64,000 bases of DNA from Streptomyces sp. XD-27 (GCF_030553055.1 NZ_CP130713.1:3410001-3474000); one strand, 5' to 3'; numbered from the stretch's first letter, positions 8,872 to 17,645 are shown. Notes: generated from the letters alone by a model not told the origin. Numbers and translations are program-made.

Positions 8872-8972
8872 CCCACAGGGGTGGTTACCGTCTGATTCCG
8901 GGTGGACACAGTCACTTGCGTACGGATGTGCCGCAAAGGGCCCATCCGGCACCACCGCCAAGGAGAGATCGC

Positions 8973-9236
8973 ATGCGCCGCATCCTCACCGCCTGCGCCA
9001 CCGTCGCCGCGGCCGGAATGCTCATGCTCACCGGAGCCGCGCCATCGCACGCGGCCCAGGCCCACCACGCCGCCCCCGCCGGCTGTATCGACTTCAGCTT
9101 CGCGGCCTCTGTGGTCACGGGCCTCGCCGAGGCCTCGCTGATCGTCGAGGGCGCCGGCTGCGAGAGCCTCGTGATCGACGCCTCGGCCACGGGGGAAGCC
9201 GTCCGGGTGGACGGGGTGGGCCTCGTCGTCGGGTGA
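8973..9236 (+). CDS. Small secreted protein, unknown function
   Basis: 87 residues from the ATG at 8973, which has a perfect AAGGAGAG ribosome site 6 bases upstream. Longer in-frame extensions upstream run through the repeat and hairpin and are not believable. Residues 1-29 form a Sec signal peptide (MRRILTACATVAAAGMLMLT, then Ala-Pro-Ser-His-Ala cleavage). The mature part is about 58 residues with two Cys, likely disulfide bonded, and is Gly/Val rich. No family recognised. It stands alone, transcribed toward the convergent HATPase gene. Confidence 0.7.
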   Translation: MRRILTACATVAAAGMLMLTGAAPSHAAQAHHAAPAGCIDFSFAASVVTGLAEASLIVEGAGCESLVIDASATGEAVRVDGVGLVVG

Positions 9237-9318
9237 CCGGAGCACCCACCACCCGAGGGGCCGGGTCAGGCGCGCCCACCGCCGACCGCGGCCCTTCGCC
9301 ATACGCGGACCTCGGTAC

Positions 9319-9450
9319 GTACGCGGACGGTGCATGCGGGCCGCGATGCGTACGCCGCGGTGCCCGCCGGCCGCAAGGCGTACGCGGGCGGTGCGTGCGA
9401 GCCGGGACGCGTACGCGGGCGGTGCGTGCGAGCCGCGAAGCGTACGCGGG
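9319..9450. repeat. 30-31-bp tandem repeat abutting the HATPase stop codon
   Basis: Four units start at 9319, 9350, 9380 and 9411, with a further GTACGCGGG at 9442. Units begin GTACGCGGGCGGTGC and are 30-31 bp. The last copy touches the stop codon (CTA at 9451-9453 on the plus strand) of the leftward HATPase gene. Confidence 0.85.
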
Positions 9451-9867
9451 CTACGAGAGACACGAGGGCGTGGCGAGCGTGAACCACACCCCCTTGCCCT
9501 CCCGCCCACCCACCCCGAGCGGCGCACCCGGGCTGGTCCCCCACGCGTCGGCCAGCCCATCCACCAGCCGCAACCCACGCCCGCTCTCGCGCTCCACGCA
9601 CGTCGGCCGCAGCACGGGCTCGTCGCGGTTGCCGTCGTAGACGGTGATCCGCACTTCGCCGACCTCCACGGCGAGCCAGAGGAGCGACCCGAGCCCCGGG
9701 GCGTGCAGATACGCGTTGGTGGCGACTTCGGATGTACATAAGGCCGCGACGGGCGCCACATCCTCCAACCGCAGTCGCCGCAAGGCGGATTGGACGAAGT
9801 CGCGTGCGATGCGGGGCGAGGTTTCGAGGGGCGGGCAGTAGAGCGTGTACGAGTGTGGTCGATCCAT
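9451..9867 (-). CDS. ATP-binding (HATPase_c) anti-sigma / serine-kinase-like regulator
   Basis: 138 residues from the ATG at 9867, preceded by a GAGAGAAG ribosome site. The core is an RsbW/SpoIIAB-type GHKL ATPase: N-box SEVATNAYLHA with the expected Glu and Asn, then a D-G-N strand (VYDGNRDEPVL) and a G2-type loop SGRGLRLVDGLADAWG, followed by GKGVWFTL. Such small proteins accompany XRE and DUF397 genes in Streptomyces abaA- and whiJ-like clusters and are thought to influence development. Here it is divergent from an XRE gene across a 228-bp region carrying an inverted repeat. Confidence 0.85.
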   Translation of the reverse strand: MDRPHSYTLYCPPLETSPRIARDFVQSALRRLRLEDVAPVAALCTSEVATNAYLHAPGLGSLLWLAVEVGEVRITVYDGNRDEPVLRPTCVERESGRGLRLVDGLADAWGTSPGAPLGVGGREGKGVWFTLATPSCLS

Positions 9868-9990
9868 GCGGTGACTTCTCTCGTGAGGGACGAGTCTGCC
9901 GCGCCGGTGGCATCGCCAAAGCAGCACACGGCAGTTGGACAGCGAGACGCTGCCGCTACGCCACGTGTGGCGCGCACCACAGATAGTAGG

Positions 9991-10020
9991 GTTCAAGATG
10001 ACTCCGGAATAACCTTGAAC
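9991..10020. promoter_or_regulatory. Inverted repeat, candidate operator of the XRE regulator
   Basis: GTTCAAG (9991-9997) and CTTGAAC (10014-10020) form a perfect 7-bp inverted repeat with a 16-base spacer. It lies between the divergent HATPase and XRE genes, about 76 bases upstream of the XRE start. An autoregulatory operator is the natural reading, but no binding data exist. Confidence 0.5.
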
Positions 10021-10095
10021 AGGAACCTCCCCCGAACGAAGTGGACCGTGGGAAGCTGTGGCGTCACACTCGGTAGGACCTGAGGGAAGGAAGCC

Positions 10096-10950
10096 ATGCC
10101 GCCGAGGAGCACCCCAACGGCACGTCAGGAGCGCCTTGGTACGGAGCTGCGCAAGATGCGCGAGGCTGCGGCCGTAAGCGCCCGCGATGCGGCAAAGCTG
10201 CTCGGAGTCGACCCGGCGAAGATCAGCCACATCGAAGCAGGCCGCGTGGGCGTCAGCGAGGAACGCCTACGGCGCCTCGCGGCCTTCTACCAGTGCGGCG
10301 ACGAGGCGCTCATCGACGCGCTGGCGGCCATGACGTACGAGCAGCGAGGGCAGGGCTGGTGGGAGGACTACCGGGGGATCCTGCCCGCTCCGCTACGGGA
10401 CTTGGCGGAGATGGAGCACCACGCCACGTTTCTCCGGACGATCCAGATCACGCACTTCCCCGGGACGTTCCAGACCGAGGACTACGCACGCACGGTCTTC
10501 ACCTATGCGTTCCCGCCGCTTCCGCAAGCGGACATGGAGGCGCGGCTCGCGCATCGGATGGAACGCCAGAAGATCCTGCACCGCGATGAGCCACCGCCGT
10601 TCGATGCGCTCATCCACGAGACAGCACTGCGTATGCGGTTCGGCGGCCGGAAGGTGACACGCGCCCAGCTTGAACACCTCCAGAAGCTGAGCGAGCACCC
10701 GAACATCACCGTGCGAGTCATCCCCTTCGAGGTCGAAGACCCGATCGGCTCCGGTCATGCTATGCACTACACGGGCGGCCCCGTGCCGCAGCTCGACACA
10801 GTGCAGATCGACACCGCGCTCGGCATGGACTTCCTGCACGCCGAATCGCGCCTCAAGCGATGCCGCATGCTCTTCGAAGCGGTGAAGGGCGCGGCCCTCA
10901 GCAAGTCCGCGTCGCGAGACCTCATCCACTCAGTCATCAGAGAACTGTGA
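10096..10950 (+). CDS. XRE-family regulator with DUF5753 (WhiJ/AbaA-ORFA type)
   Basis: 284 residues. The N-terminal 70 residues form a Cro/C1 helix-turn-helix (LRKMREAAAVSARDAAKLLG, then DPAKISHIEAGRVGVSEERL). Residues 95-280 are the DUF5753 ligand-like domain typical of Streptomyces XRE proteins (ITHFPGTFQTEDYAR, LHRDEPPPFDALIHETALR). The family partners with DUF397 proteins; WhiJ in S. coelicolor is such a developmental repressor. The DUF397 gene follows 11 bases after the stop. An inverted repeat upstream suggests self-control. Confidence 0.92.
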   Translation: MPPRSTPTARQERLGTELRKMREAAAVSARDAAKLLGVDPAKISHIEAGRVGVSEERLRRLAAFYQCGDEALIDALAAMTYEQRGQGWWEDYRGILPAPLRDLAEMEHHATFLRTIQITHFPGTFQTEDYARTVFTYAFPPLPQADMEARLAHRMERQKILHRDEPPPFDALIHETALRMRFGGRKVTRAQLEHLQKLSEHPNITVRVIPFEVEDPIGSGHAMHYTGGPVPQLDTVQIDTALGMDFLHAESRLKRCRMLFEAVKGAALSKSASRDLIHSVIREL

Positions 10951-10961
10951 AAGGCCCGTCG

Positions 10962-11156
10962 ATGTCCACACGGCCGGACTGGCAGAAGTCCTCTTTCTCG
11001 CACGCCGATGGCGAATGCGTGGAACTGGCCATCACCGGAACCGCGGTCGCCCTCCGCGAAAGCGACGCCCCCGACGTCGTCATCGCCACAACCCCCCGCG
11101 CAATAGGCGCCCTCATACGCGCCACAAAGGCGGGCCGATTCGGTGCTCCCTCGTGA
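10962..11156 (+). CDS. DUF397 protein, partner of the XRE regulator
   Basis: 64 residues from the ATG at 10962. It has the diagnostic N-terminus (RPDWQKSSFSHADGECVELA) and the C-terminal DUF397 strand pattern VALRESDAPDVV. DUF397 proteins are small partners, possibly antitoxin- or co-regulator-like, of adjacent DUF5753 XRE proteins. The stop overlaps the GTG of the following cupin gene (GTGA), so three genes are coupled. Confidence 0.92.
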   Translation: MSTRPDWQKSSFSHADGECVELAITGTAVALRESDAPDVVIATTPRAIGALIRATKAGRFGAPS

Positions 11157-11551
11157 CGGACATGAGCGGGAATGACACCGTGTACGTCGGCAACGCGGGA
11201 CACGACGCCGCCCTCGACCGCGGGTGGCTGCTCGGGCATTTCAAGGAAGCCGGCGATCCCCGGCACAGCCAGGACGTGGAGATCAAGTGGGGCGTCCATC
11301 CCCGCGGGGACGAGCGGAAGCGGTGGGTCACCGGCGAGGAACGCACCGCTCTGCTCGTGTTGATCAGCGGGAGGTTCCGCGTCGAACTCCCCGGCCGCAG
11401 CGTCCTCCTGGCCGAACAGGGTGACTACGTCGTGTGGGGCAAGGGCGTCGACCATTCCTGGTACGCGGAGGAGGAGTCCGTCGTCCTGACGGTCCGCTGG
11501 CCGTCCGTACCCGGCTACGACGCCTCCGGCCCGGCCGCTCAGTCCAGGTAG
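11153..11551 (+). CDS. Cupin-fold protein
   Basis: 132 residues from the GTG at 11153, which overlaps the DUF397 stop as GTGA. An ATG at 11162 is an alternative. The C-terminal half is a small cupin barrel: LVLISGRFRVELPGRSVLLA, then GDYVVWGKGVDHSWYAEEES. The second conserved motif contains His; the first motif lacks the usual two His, so metal binding is doubtful. Coupling to the XRE/DUF397 pair suggests a sensor or small-molecule binding role in that module. The 3' end overlaps the convergent SH3 gene by 13 bases. Confidence 0.75.
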   Translation: MTDMSGNDTVYVGNAGHDAALDRGWLLGHFKEAGDPRHSQDVEIKWGVHPRGDERKRWVTGEERTALLVLISGRFRVELPGRSVLLAEQGDYVVWGKGVDHSWYAEEESVVLTVRWPSVPGYDASGPAAQSR

Positions 11552-11901
11552 CGGCCGTAGACCCAGCCGCGCGTCCCCTTCGAGATCCCCGACTTCGTCG
11601 TCTTCTGGATCTCGCCGTACGACCAGCTGCGGTCGAAGCCGTCAGGGCCGCTGCCGGCCCAGGTGCGGCAGAAGTAGCGGAACGAATCCCCCTTGTAGAG
11701 CGTGCCGCGCGTCTCGTACCGCTTTCCCGGGCCCTTGCGCAATTGCGCGCCATTCGTGTTGATCTTGAAACTCACGTCGAATGAGTCGTAACGACATGCA
11801 GACATGCCCACGGCGGCCGCGTTCGGGGCCATGGTGAAACCACCAGCCAGCGTCAGTGCCGTCGTGAGCGTCAATATCGAGGCTTTTGTTTTAACCTTCA
11901 C
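11539..11901 (-). CDS. Secreted SH3-like domain protein
   Basis: 120 residues. The signal peptide is residues 1-30 (ILTLTTALTLAGGFTMAP, cleavage near NAAA). The mature part reads as a bacterial SH3 (SH3b) domain: GAQLRKGPGKRYETRGTLYK, then W and GWVYGRYLD near the end, with two Cys. Such domains bind cell-wall peptides. It lies alone on the minus strand with its own AT-richer leader at 11902-11960, and overlaps the cupin gene tail-to-tail. Confidence 0.75.
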   Translation of the reverse strand: MKVKTKASILTLTTALTLAGGFTMAPNAAAVGMSACRYDSFDVSFKINTNGAQLRKGPGKRYETRGTLYKGDSFRYFCRTWAGSGPDGFDRSWSYGEIQKTTKSGISKGTRGWVYGRYLD

Positions 11902-12087
11902 GCGATCTCCCCCGCGCTGTGTTGTATCAGCCTGATCAGAGCCTAAGGTCCGACCTTAACACCGCTGGACTTCCTCGCCCCCGGGAAGTCCGAATGCCGG
12001 GAGCAGATCCGTGTACCGGATCTCGGTGAATGCCGTGACCGCCTTCTCACGGTCCGCTGTCAGGCCGGCCTCAGCCACCCAGGCTGC

Positions 12088-12129
12088 TTGTCCGGCCTGG
12101 TGCGACAGTTGTCGCACCAGGCCGGACAA
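12088..12129. terminator. Long perfect hairpin terminator
   Basis: Perfect 20-bp inverted repeat, TTGTCCGGCCTGGTGCGACA at 12088-12107 and its complement at 12110-12129, almost without loop. It lies 19 bases past the stop codon of the leftward secreted-protein gene at 12149. The remainder of 11902-12148 has no gene. Confidence 0.85.
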
Positions 12130-12148
12130 CGCGGAACGCGGAGCGTGC

Positions 12149-13177
12149 TCAGCGGTTGATCGTCTGGACTTCCCCGACCGTGACCGTGGTGGTCGTCCCG
12201 AAGGTGCCGTCGGGCAGCCTGTCGCCCGTGCCACCGCTGCCCTTCCAGGAGATCTCCCAGGTCAGGGTGGCCTTGAGCTGGAACGATCCGCCGCCGGTGG
12301 TGGACCGCAGGTAGTTCACGCCGCACGGCGGGTCCTGCTTGCCCTTGCCTTCGGTGTACGGGGTGCCGATGCTGCCGTCCTCGCTGATGGGGCAGTCCCC
12401 GGACGCGGGGAAAACCTCGGCGTCCTTGGTGCCCGGTTCGATGTGGAGGCTCTTCGGCTTGGCGGTGGTCTCGGCCCACAGGTCCTTACCCAGCGAGGCC
12501 TTGACGGTCACGGGCGTGAACTTCGCCTTGTCCAGCCAGATCCACGTCGGCAGGTTGACCGTCTGCTTGCCTGACGGGTTCATTGTGACCTTGGTGTCAG
12601 GGACGCGGATCTCGTCGTAGGCGTAGCCGGCGAGGATTTCGGGGGTGAGCGTTTCCGCCTTCGGCTTCTCACCGTTAAGTGCGAAGAACATGATCTCCTG
12701 GCAGGAATCCCACTCAACTTCGTCCTTGCGGTTGGGGTTGATCACGCCCCGATACCACTTGCCTTTGCCCTCTTGTGAGACAGCGTAATCCCCGTACTTG
12801 TTGTACTCGGACTTCTTCTCCATGAACCGCTCGAAGTTGACCCGCCCCCAGCTGACCGAGGGCGTTACGGGGATGGATCCGTTGTACGGGTCGATCTTCT
12901 CGACGGCGGCCTTGAGCTGCTTCGGGGTGGCCACCGGCTCGTACCAGCAGACCGGTGGCGTCCAGTTGCTGTTGGTGGGCGCGAGCCGAGTGTTGCCGCC
13001 GGATCCGCCGCCGGACCGGGTGATGGTCACCTTGGTCGCGGTAGCCGACAGGGTGGTTCCATCCGCCTCGCCCCGGGTCCCACCACCGCCGATGTCCGCG
13101 AAGGCCGGTGTACCGCAGGCCGCTATGACGGCCACCGCGAGCGTGACCGTGACGGCGAATCGACGTCCGTTGATCAT
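12149..13177 (-). CDS. Secreted protein, left copy of a duplicated cassette (unknown family)
   Basis: 342 residues from the ATG at 13177, which overlaps the lipoprotein stop as ATGA. A GTG at 13186 sits too close to the GAGGGGGA ribosome site. The signal peptide (residues 1-28) ends in FADI. It is clearly paralogous to the gene ending at 26271. Both share NWTPP-x-CWYEP, a central AYDE-(I/L)-x-VPDT strand, the block EPGTKDAEVxPASGxCPI, a DGSIGTPY motif, PPCGV-x-YLRST, LKATLTWEISW and the ending VQ(T/S)INR. Four Cys are conserved, suggesting disulfides. Function unknown; it is coupled to a lipoprotein and stands beside the Tad pilus genes. Confidence 0.85.
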   Translation of the reverse strand: MINGRRFAVTVTLAVAVIAACGTPAFADIGGGGTRGEADGTTLSATATKVTITRSGGGSGGNTRLAPTNSNWTPPVCWYEPVATPKQLKAAVEKIDPYNGSIPVTPSVSWGRVNFERFMEKKSEYNKYGDYAVSQEGKGKWYRGVINPNRKDEVEWDSCQEIMFFALNGEKPKAETLTPEILAGYAYDEIRVPDTKVTMNPSGKQTVNLPTWIWLDKAKFTPVTVKASLGKDLWAETTAKPKSLHIEPGTKDAEVFPASGDCPISEDGSIGTPYTEGKGKQDPPCGVNYLRSTTGGGSFQLKATLTWEISWKGSGGTGDRLPDGTFGTTTTVTVGEVQTINR

Positions 13178-13833
13178 GGCTGGCACTTCCCCCTCTGCGA
13201 TACCAGCGAGGTGGTCTGCCAGATTCCCTCACTGTTCTTCACAACGCCCGTCACATAGAGCACATAGCTCTTCGATGAGGGCTCAGTGCGGTCGATCTTG
13301 TCCGTCTTGATGTCCTTCGAGAACGCCTTGCTCTCATCGGTGCAGTATCGGAGTGTCGCGACATCATCGGACGTGAACTTGATGCGCGGATCGTAGTAGC
13401 GCAGCGTCCCGGTCAGGGTGTCGCCGTTCTTCTTGAACCCGGTGACCCATTCCCGGGCGCTCGCGAGCGCTGGGCCAATGTTGTAGAACCCCACCTCAGG
13501 TGCCTCAGGGTCCTGCTTGAAGATAGCCGAGTTCACCGCCAGTGCCTGGTACTTGCCGTCCAGCAGTACGGCGTTCTCCTTCGGGTCGTCCGACGTCCAG
13601 CCCTCGAAGACCGTTGTGAAGCCCTTCTCACCCTTCAGCTTCGGGCGCTTGGACGCCATGGGGTCGGATTCGGGGGACTTGGACGGGGACGGCGACTTGA
13701 TGCCGCCCCCCTCTGCACCCTCGATCTTGTCTGACTTCTTGCCGTCGCTGCCGCCGCCGCACGCGGTCAGCAGCAGGGCCGCGCTCGCGGCCAGTGCGGC
13801 GGCAGTGAGGAGGGGGCGGCGGGCCACGGGCAA
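13174..13833 (-). CDS. Lipoprotein, left copy of a duplicated cassette
   Basis: 219 residues. The lipobox is LLLTACGGG (Cys about 25), followed by a Ser/Pro/Lys linker. The folded part has FYNIGPALASAREWVTGF, LRYYDPRIKFTSDD and LRYCTDESKAFSKD, and ends GKCQP. The paralog at 24578-25234 keeps the same order (VTRYYDRKVTFVKDG, VTYCGDESKAYSKD, KKCQP). The shared Cys pair suggests one disulfide. Exported and anchored to the outer face of the membrane. It is coupled to the secreted partner downstream by ATGA. Function unknown. Confidence 0.85.
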   Translation of the reverse strand: MPVARRPLLTAAALAASAALLLTACGGGSDGKKSDKIEGAEGGGIKSPSPSKSPESDPMASKRPKLKGEKGFTTVFEGWTSDDPKENAVLLDGKYQALAVNSAIFKQDPEAPEVGFYNIGPALASAREWVTGFKKNGDTLTGTLRYYDPRIKFTSDDVATLRYCTDESKAFSKDIKTDKIDRTEPSSKSYVLYVTGVVKNSEGIWQTTSLVSQRGKCQP

Positions 13834-13994
13834 CTCCTGGAGGGAGAGGGGTTTTCAGACAAGAGAGACGCTACCTCCGTCGTGCCCGGTTCCGCTGTGG
13901 CCTTCACCATGTCATGGCCGCAACATCGGCGCCGGAGCGGCGGGCGTCCAGGTCCGCACGGGCCCGCCGATGTGCGTGCCGCGTGCGGAATCGG

Positions 13995-16991
13995 TCAGTT
14001 CGCCGCTGCTGCCTGCGGGCCGCGCCACGAGGGCAGGAGTTCGTCCAGCAGGGCTTCCGTGCGGGGCGGGAGGCCGCGGGCGCCGCCGTTCAGTTCGTGG
14101 TTGCGGGCCACCAGGCCGTCCGCCGTGGACCGCAGCAGGTCCGCGTCGCCCGTGGCGTGGGCCGCGCGCAGCAGCTCGTTCCACAGGCGCTCGTCGGCCG
14201 GGGCGGTGGTCAGGGCGGTGGTCAGGACCTCCATGGCGCGGGCCGGGGCGGATGCCTCCTGGTGGTGGGCGGCCAGCGCCAGCGCCACGTCCGCGACCAG
14301 CAGCGGCAGTTGGGCGTCGATGATCTCGTGGGTGAGCCAGGCGTATCGGCCCGCCGGGCGGTCGGCCAGCAGCGGGCCGCGGGCCAGGGCCAGGGCGTCG
14401 GTGAGCAGCCGCTCCCGGAGCTGGGCGCGCCGGGTGCCCCGACCCTGGGTCGCCTCGTAGTGCAGGGTCCGCAGCACGTCCAGGTCGGAGACCACGGACG
14501 GGGCCAGGGTGAGCCGGCCCGTCTCGTCCGTACGCAGGCGCGGCGCGCCGTCCGGGTCGGTGCCGAGCCAGCCGCGCAGCCGGTCGATCAGCGCGTCCCT
14601 GACGTCCTCGGTGGCGCCGCGCGGCCACAGGCCCGAGGCGAGCACGCGCGGGTGCACGCCCTCGCGGTGCAGCAGGAGCAGCGCCAGGGCCTCGTGCAGC
14701 AGCGGGCTGCGCTCGTCCTCGGGCGTCTCCAGGCCCATGACCTCGTACGGGCCGACCAGGCGGGCGTACACCGCGGGGCGGCCTCGCTCGGTGATGTCCA
14801 CCATGAACGGCGGGCGGGTGCCGGGCGCGCCGTCCGGGTCGGGCGTGGCGTCGGAGTCGGCCGCGGCGAACAGTTCCACGACGGCGCGGTGCTGGGCGGC
14901 GGGCAGCAGCTGAGCCGTCAGTTCCAGGCCGAGCAGCGGGGCGCGCAGCCGCCCGTCCGCGGTGATCTCCAGGGCCCAGGTGGCACCGGGCAGTTCGGCG
15001 CGCGACGTGCCGATCAGGTAGCCGATGCCCAGCCGACCGGAATCGGCGGCCAGTTCGGCGAGGGCCTCCGCCTGCGCGCCGGTGGGCTCGTCGGCGAGCA
15101 GCACCAGGTGCGGCGCGTGCTGGGTGTGCTCGGAACGGCCGGTGCGGCCGGTGAGCACCGAGTCATGTCCTGCCGCGCCGAGCGCCCCGCGCCGCTGCCG
15201 GGTCTCCGCCTGCATGGTCTCCACGAGCGCGGCGACGTTGTCCACATGCCGGACGCGGGTGGGGGCGAGCGCGCCGAGCTCCTGGCCGAAGCCGACGAGC
15301 GTGATGGTGAGCCGGTCGGACCAACCGTTGGTGGCCAGCTCGGCGGCGAGGGACGCCATGACGGCCGTACGGTCCGCCTCGGCGCCACTGAGCGAGACGA
15401 TGCCGGGCACAGCCTCCAGGTTGAGCAGCAGCCGGGCGTCGTCCAGGGTGCCGAGGCTGGCCAGGCCCGGGTACGGGGCGGCGGCGCCGTCCTCCGGGCG
15501 CGGCCGGATGTCGCCGCGCGAGACCCGCCAGAACGTCTGGTCCTGGCCCAGCTGCCACGGCGCGGGCGGTTCGCCCGCGGGTGCGGCGAGCTGGAGGTGG
15601 ATCTCACCGGTGGCGAGCCAGGCGGCGTAGACCACCGGCAGCTCGCGACCGGCCTCGGCGAGCTTGGCGGACAGCCCGCGCAGGGCGTTGTCGAGGTCCC
15701 GTACGGCCGCGGGGTCGGCGCCGACCAGCAGCGCGTCCTGTGCGTTGGCGGCCACGCCGGTGGGGGTGAAGTCGATCCCGCTGCCCAGGCCCACGGCGGA
15801 CAGCGCGGCCTGCCACAGCGTGGCGCGGCGGCGGCGCCCGAGCGCGGCGAGCAGCCCGGCCGCCAGCAGCGGCGCGCCGATGAGCGCCTCGGGGAGCCCG
15901 AACTCGTCGCCGGAGTCGGCGGCCACGGCCGTCTCACCTGGCTGCCCGGACTGGCCGGGCTGCTGCTCGCCCGGCTGCGGAAGCGGCTGCTCCTGCACCG
16001 GCGGCTTGGTGTGGATGTCGCCGACCGGGTCGGCCTGGCCCGGCCCGGGCTGCTCGACACCGCCGCCCTGCTCCTCGTGCCCGTGCGGGCTGTTGCGGTC
16101 GTACTCCTGGATCTGCTCGCGCACCTGGCGCGGGACCTCCGGCGCCTCCTCCGGCATCTCGACCAGGTCGCCGCCGTGCGCGTCGGCGGGCATCTCCATG
16201 ATCCAGCCCGGCCGGATCAGGCTGGCCTGGGAGAGCTTCGAACCGTCCGGCTGGAGCCGGTCCTTGTTGAGCTCGTAGATCTCCTTGTAACGAAGGCCGT
16301 CGTCCAGGTGGCGCTCGGCGATCTCCCACAGGGTGTCGTGATGGCGGCCCTCGGGCGGCTGGATGCGGTAGAACTTCGTGTTCTTCTCGGCCTTGGCCCC
16401 CTTGCCCGCCCGCTCCCCGCCGCCGGTGGGGTCCACCGCCCGCGGGCCCTGGGCGTGGTGGTCCACGTCCGCCTTCCCCCCGCCCGGCGTCTGCTCGGCG
16501 GCGGCGACCGTGCCCCGGTGGTTGGCGTCGTAGGCGTTGCCCAGTTGGGACAGTCCGGGGGCGAGGCTGGCGGCGCTAGCCCCGACCAGCAGCAGGGCCG
16601 CGACCAGCTGGCGCGCCAGCAGCTGGCTCGGGCCGGCGCCCGGGATCCGGGACGGCATGCCGACACCGGACAGTTCGGCCTTGCCCTCGACCAGGACACA
16701 GGCGGTGAACTGGGCCCAGGCCAGCCAGACGACGACCGTGAGCACCTTGATGAAGACCGTGGCCGTGATCGGCTCCCGGACGGTGTCCAGGGACGGCATC
16801 TCGTGCGGCAGCGGCCAGCCGACGAAGTACGCGAGCGAGCCGGGCACCCCGACGAGCAGCACGGCCAGCGCGATGAACGCGAGGAACGCCTTGACGAAAT
16901 CGCCGAACGTGCGCTGCGGGTTGTGGGGCAGCGGCCTCGGCTGTGGCCCCGAGGACGGGGCGTTTCGTGCGGTGCGTGCTGTGCGCGCCAT
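13995..16991 (-). CDS. LysM and BTAD domain membrane protein of the Tad pilus locus
   Basis: 998 residues from the ATG at 16991 with an AGGAAG ribosome site. Three membrane helices lie at about 30-52, 78-98 and 125-145. A LysM-like domain follows at about 210-265 (DTLWEIAERHLDDGLRYKEI, then LIRPGWIMEMP), then a Pro/Gln-rich linker, another membrane pair near 340 and a large cytosolic region. The last 250 residues match a bacterial transcriptional activator domain (BTAD) like that of SARPs, though no DNA-binding domain is evident. This type recurs with Streptomyces Tad clusters. It may sense or bind cell wall and scaffold the pilus machinery, which is inference. It is the last gene of the minus-strand locus. 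Confidence 0.8.
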   Translation of the reverse strand: MARTARTARNAPSSGPQPRPLPHNPQRTFGDFVKAFLAFIALAVLLVGVPGSLAYFVGWPLPHEMPSLDTVREPITATVFIKVLTVVVWLAWAQFTACVLVEGKAELSGVGMPSRIPGAGPSQLLARQLVAALLLVGASAASLAPGLSQLGNAYDANHRGTVAAAEQTPGGGKADVDHHAQGPRAVDPTGGGERAGKGAKAEKNTKFYRIQPPEGRHHDTLWEIAERHLDDGLRYKEIYELNKDRLQPDGSKLSQASLIRPGWIMEMPADAHGGDLVEMPEEAPEVPRQVREQIQEYDRNSPHGHEEQGGGVEQPGPGQADPVGDIHTKPPVQEQPLPQPGEQQPGQSGQPGETAVAADSGDEFGLPEALIGAPLLAAGLLAALGRRRRATLWQAALSAVGLGSGIDFTPTGVAANAQDALLVGADPAAVRDLDNALRGLSAKLAEAGRELPVVYAAWLATGEIHLQLAAPAGEPPAPWQLGQDQTFWRVSRGDIRPRPEDGAAAPYPGLASLGTLDDARLLLNLEAVPGIVSLSGAEADRTAVMASLAAELATNGWSDRLTITLVGFGQELGALAPTRVRHVDNVAALVETMQAETRQRRGALGAAGHDSVLTGRTGRSEHTQHAPHLVLLADEPTGAQAEALAELAADSGRLGIGYLIGTSRAELPGATWALEITADGRLRAPLLGLELTAQLLPAAQHRAVVELFAAADSDATPDPDGAPGTRPPFMVDITERGRPAVYARLVGPYEVMGLETPEDERSPLLHEALALLLLHREGVHPRVLASGLWPRGATEDVRDALIDRLRGWLGTDPDGAPRLRTDETGRLTLAPSVVSDLDVLRTLHYEATQGRGTRRAQLRERLLTDALALARGPLLADRPAGRYAWLTHEIIDAQLPLLVADVALALAAHHQEASAPARAMEVLTTALTTAPADERLWNELLRAAHATGDADLLRSTADGLVARNHELNGGARGLPPRTEALLDELLPSWRGPQAAAAN

Positions 16992-17117
16992 GGCGGGACT
17001 TCCTATGCCTTCGGTGGTCGCCGGGGGTGCGACAGATGCTGGTAGGACAAGAGTAGTCAGGGGCACTGACAGCCGGTACGGCCGAGCCGATCCGCCGACC
17101 GGTCGTCAGCTGGTCCG

Positions 17118-17645
17118 CTAGCCGGTCAGCGACTCGGCCTTCGCGGTGCCGCTCACCGTGATGGAGCCGCTGTAGAACAGGCCGGTCAGCACCGGTTTGT
17201 ACGTGAGCGTGATCTCGACCTCGACCGCTTGGGCGCTGGCACTGGTGCACCGGGCGGACGTGACGCCGTCTCCGGCCTCGCGGGCGAAGGTGCGGACCCT
17301 TTCGTCGCAGTTCTGGTAGAGGATGTACGCGTGCTCGCCCTTGCTGCGGCGCAGTTCCTCGATGTCCAGGTCCTGCGCCGCGTACCGGGCCGCCTGCTCC
17401 GCCAGATCGGCCGCGCGTTCGCGCTGCGAGATGGACATCCCGCCGTCCACGACGAACGCGGCCACCGCGAGGAACAGGACGGCGAAGACGATGACGGCGG
17501 CCGAGCCCGAACCGCGGTCCCCGCGCAGCCCCTGCCGCCGCTCCCGGCCGCCCCCGCGCAGCCGCTGCCGCCACTCCCGGCCGTCTCCGCGCAGCCGCTG
17601 CCGCCACTCCTCGACGCGCCTTCCGGCCGTCTTCCTGCCGCTCAT
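17118..17645 (-). CDS. TadG-like pilus assembly protein (N-terminal helix type)
   Basis: 175 residues. The basic N-terminus contains three imperfect copies of E-W-R-Q-R-L-R-G-type units. One membrane helix follows (SGSAAVIVFAVLFLAVAAFV), then VDGGMSISQRERAADLAEQA, which is the Flp-pilus-assembly TadG-like N-terminal signature. The C-terminal part lies outside the membrane and ends in two beta strands. It begins by ATGA overlap with the upstream TadE-like gene. Short compared with full TadG, which has a long vWA-like region. Likely a pseudopilin-like or pilus-associated membrane protein. Confidence 0.8.
   Translation of the reverse strand: MSGRKTAGRRVEEWRQRLRGDGREWRQRLRGGGRERRQGLRGDRGSGSAAVIVFAVLFLAVAAFVVDGGMSISQRERAADLAEQAARYAAQDLDIEELRRSKGEHAYILYQNCDERVRTFAREAGDGVTSARCTSASAQAVEVEITLTYKPVLTGLFYSGSITVSGTAKAESLTG

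Noticed and set aside
8742-8972. N-terminal extension of the small secreted protein
   Set aside because: It would run through a tandem repeat and hairpin. The ATG at 8973 has a perfect ribosome site and signal peptide.
13914-17045. 1043-residue plus-strand frame opposite the LysM-BTAD gene
   Set aside because: Composition (Arg/Gly/Val/Gln-rich, no domains) is that of an antisense shadow in high-GC DNA; the opposite strand has clear domains.
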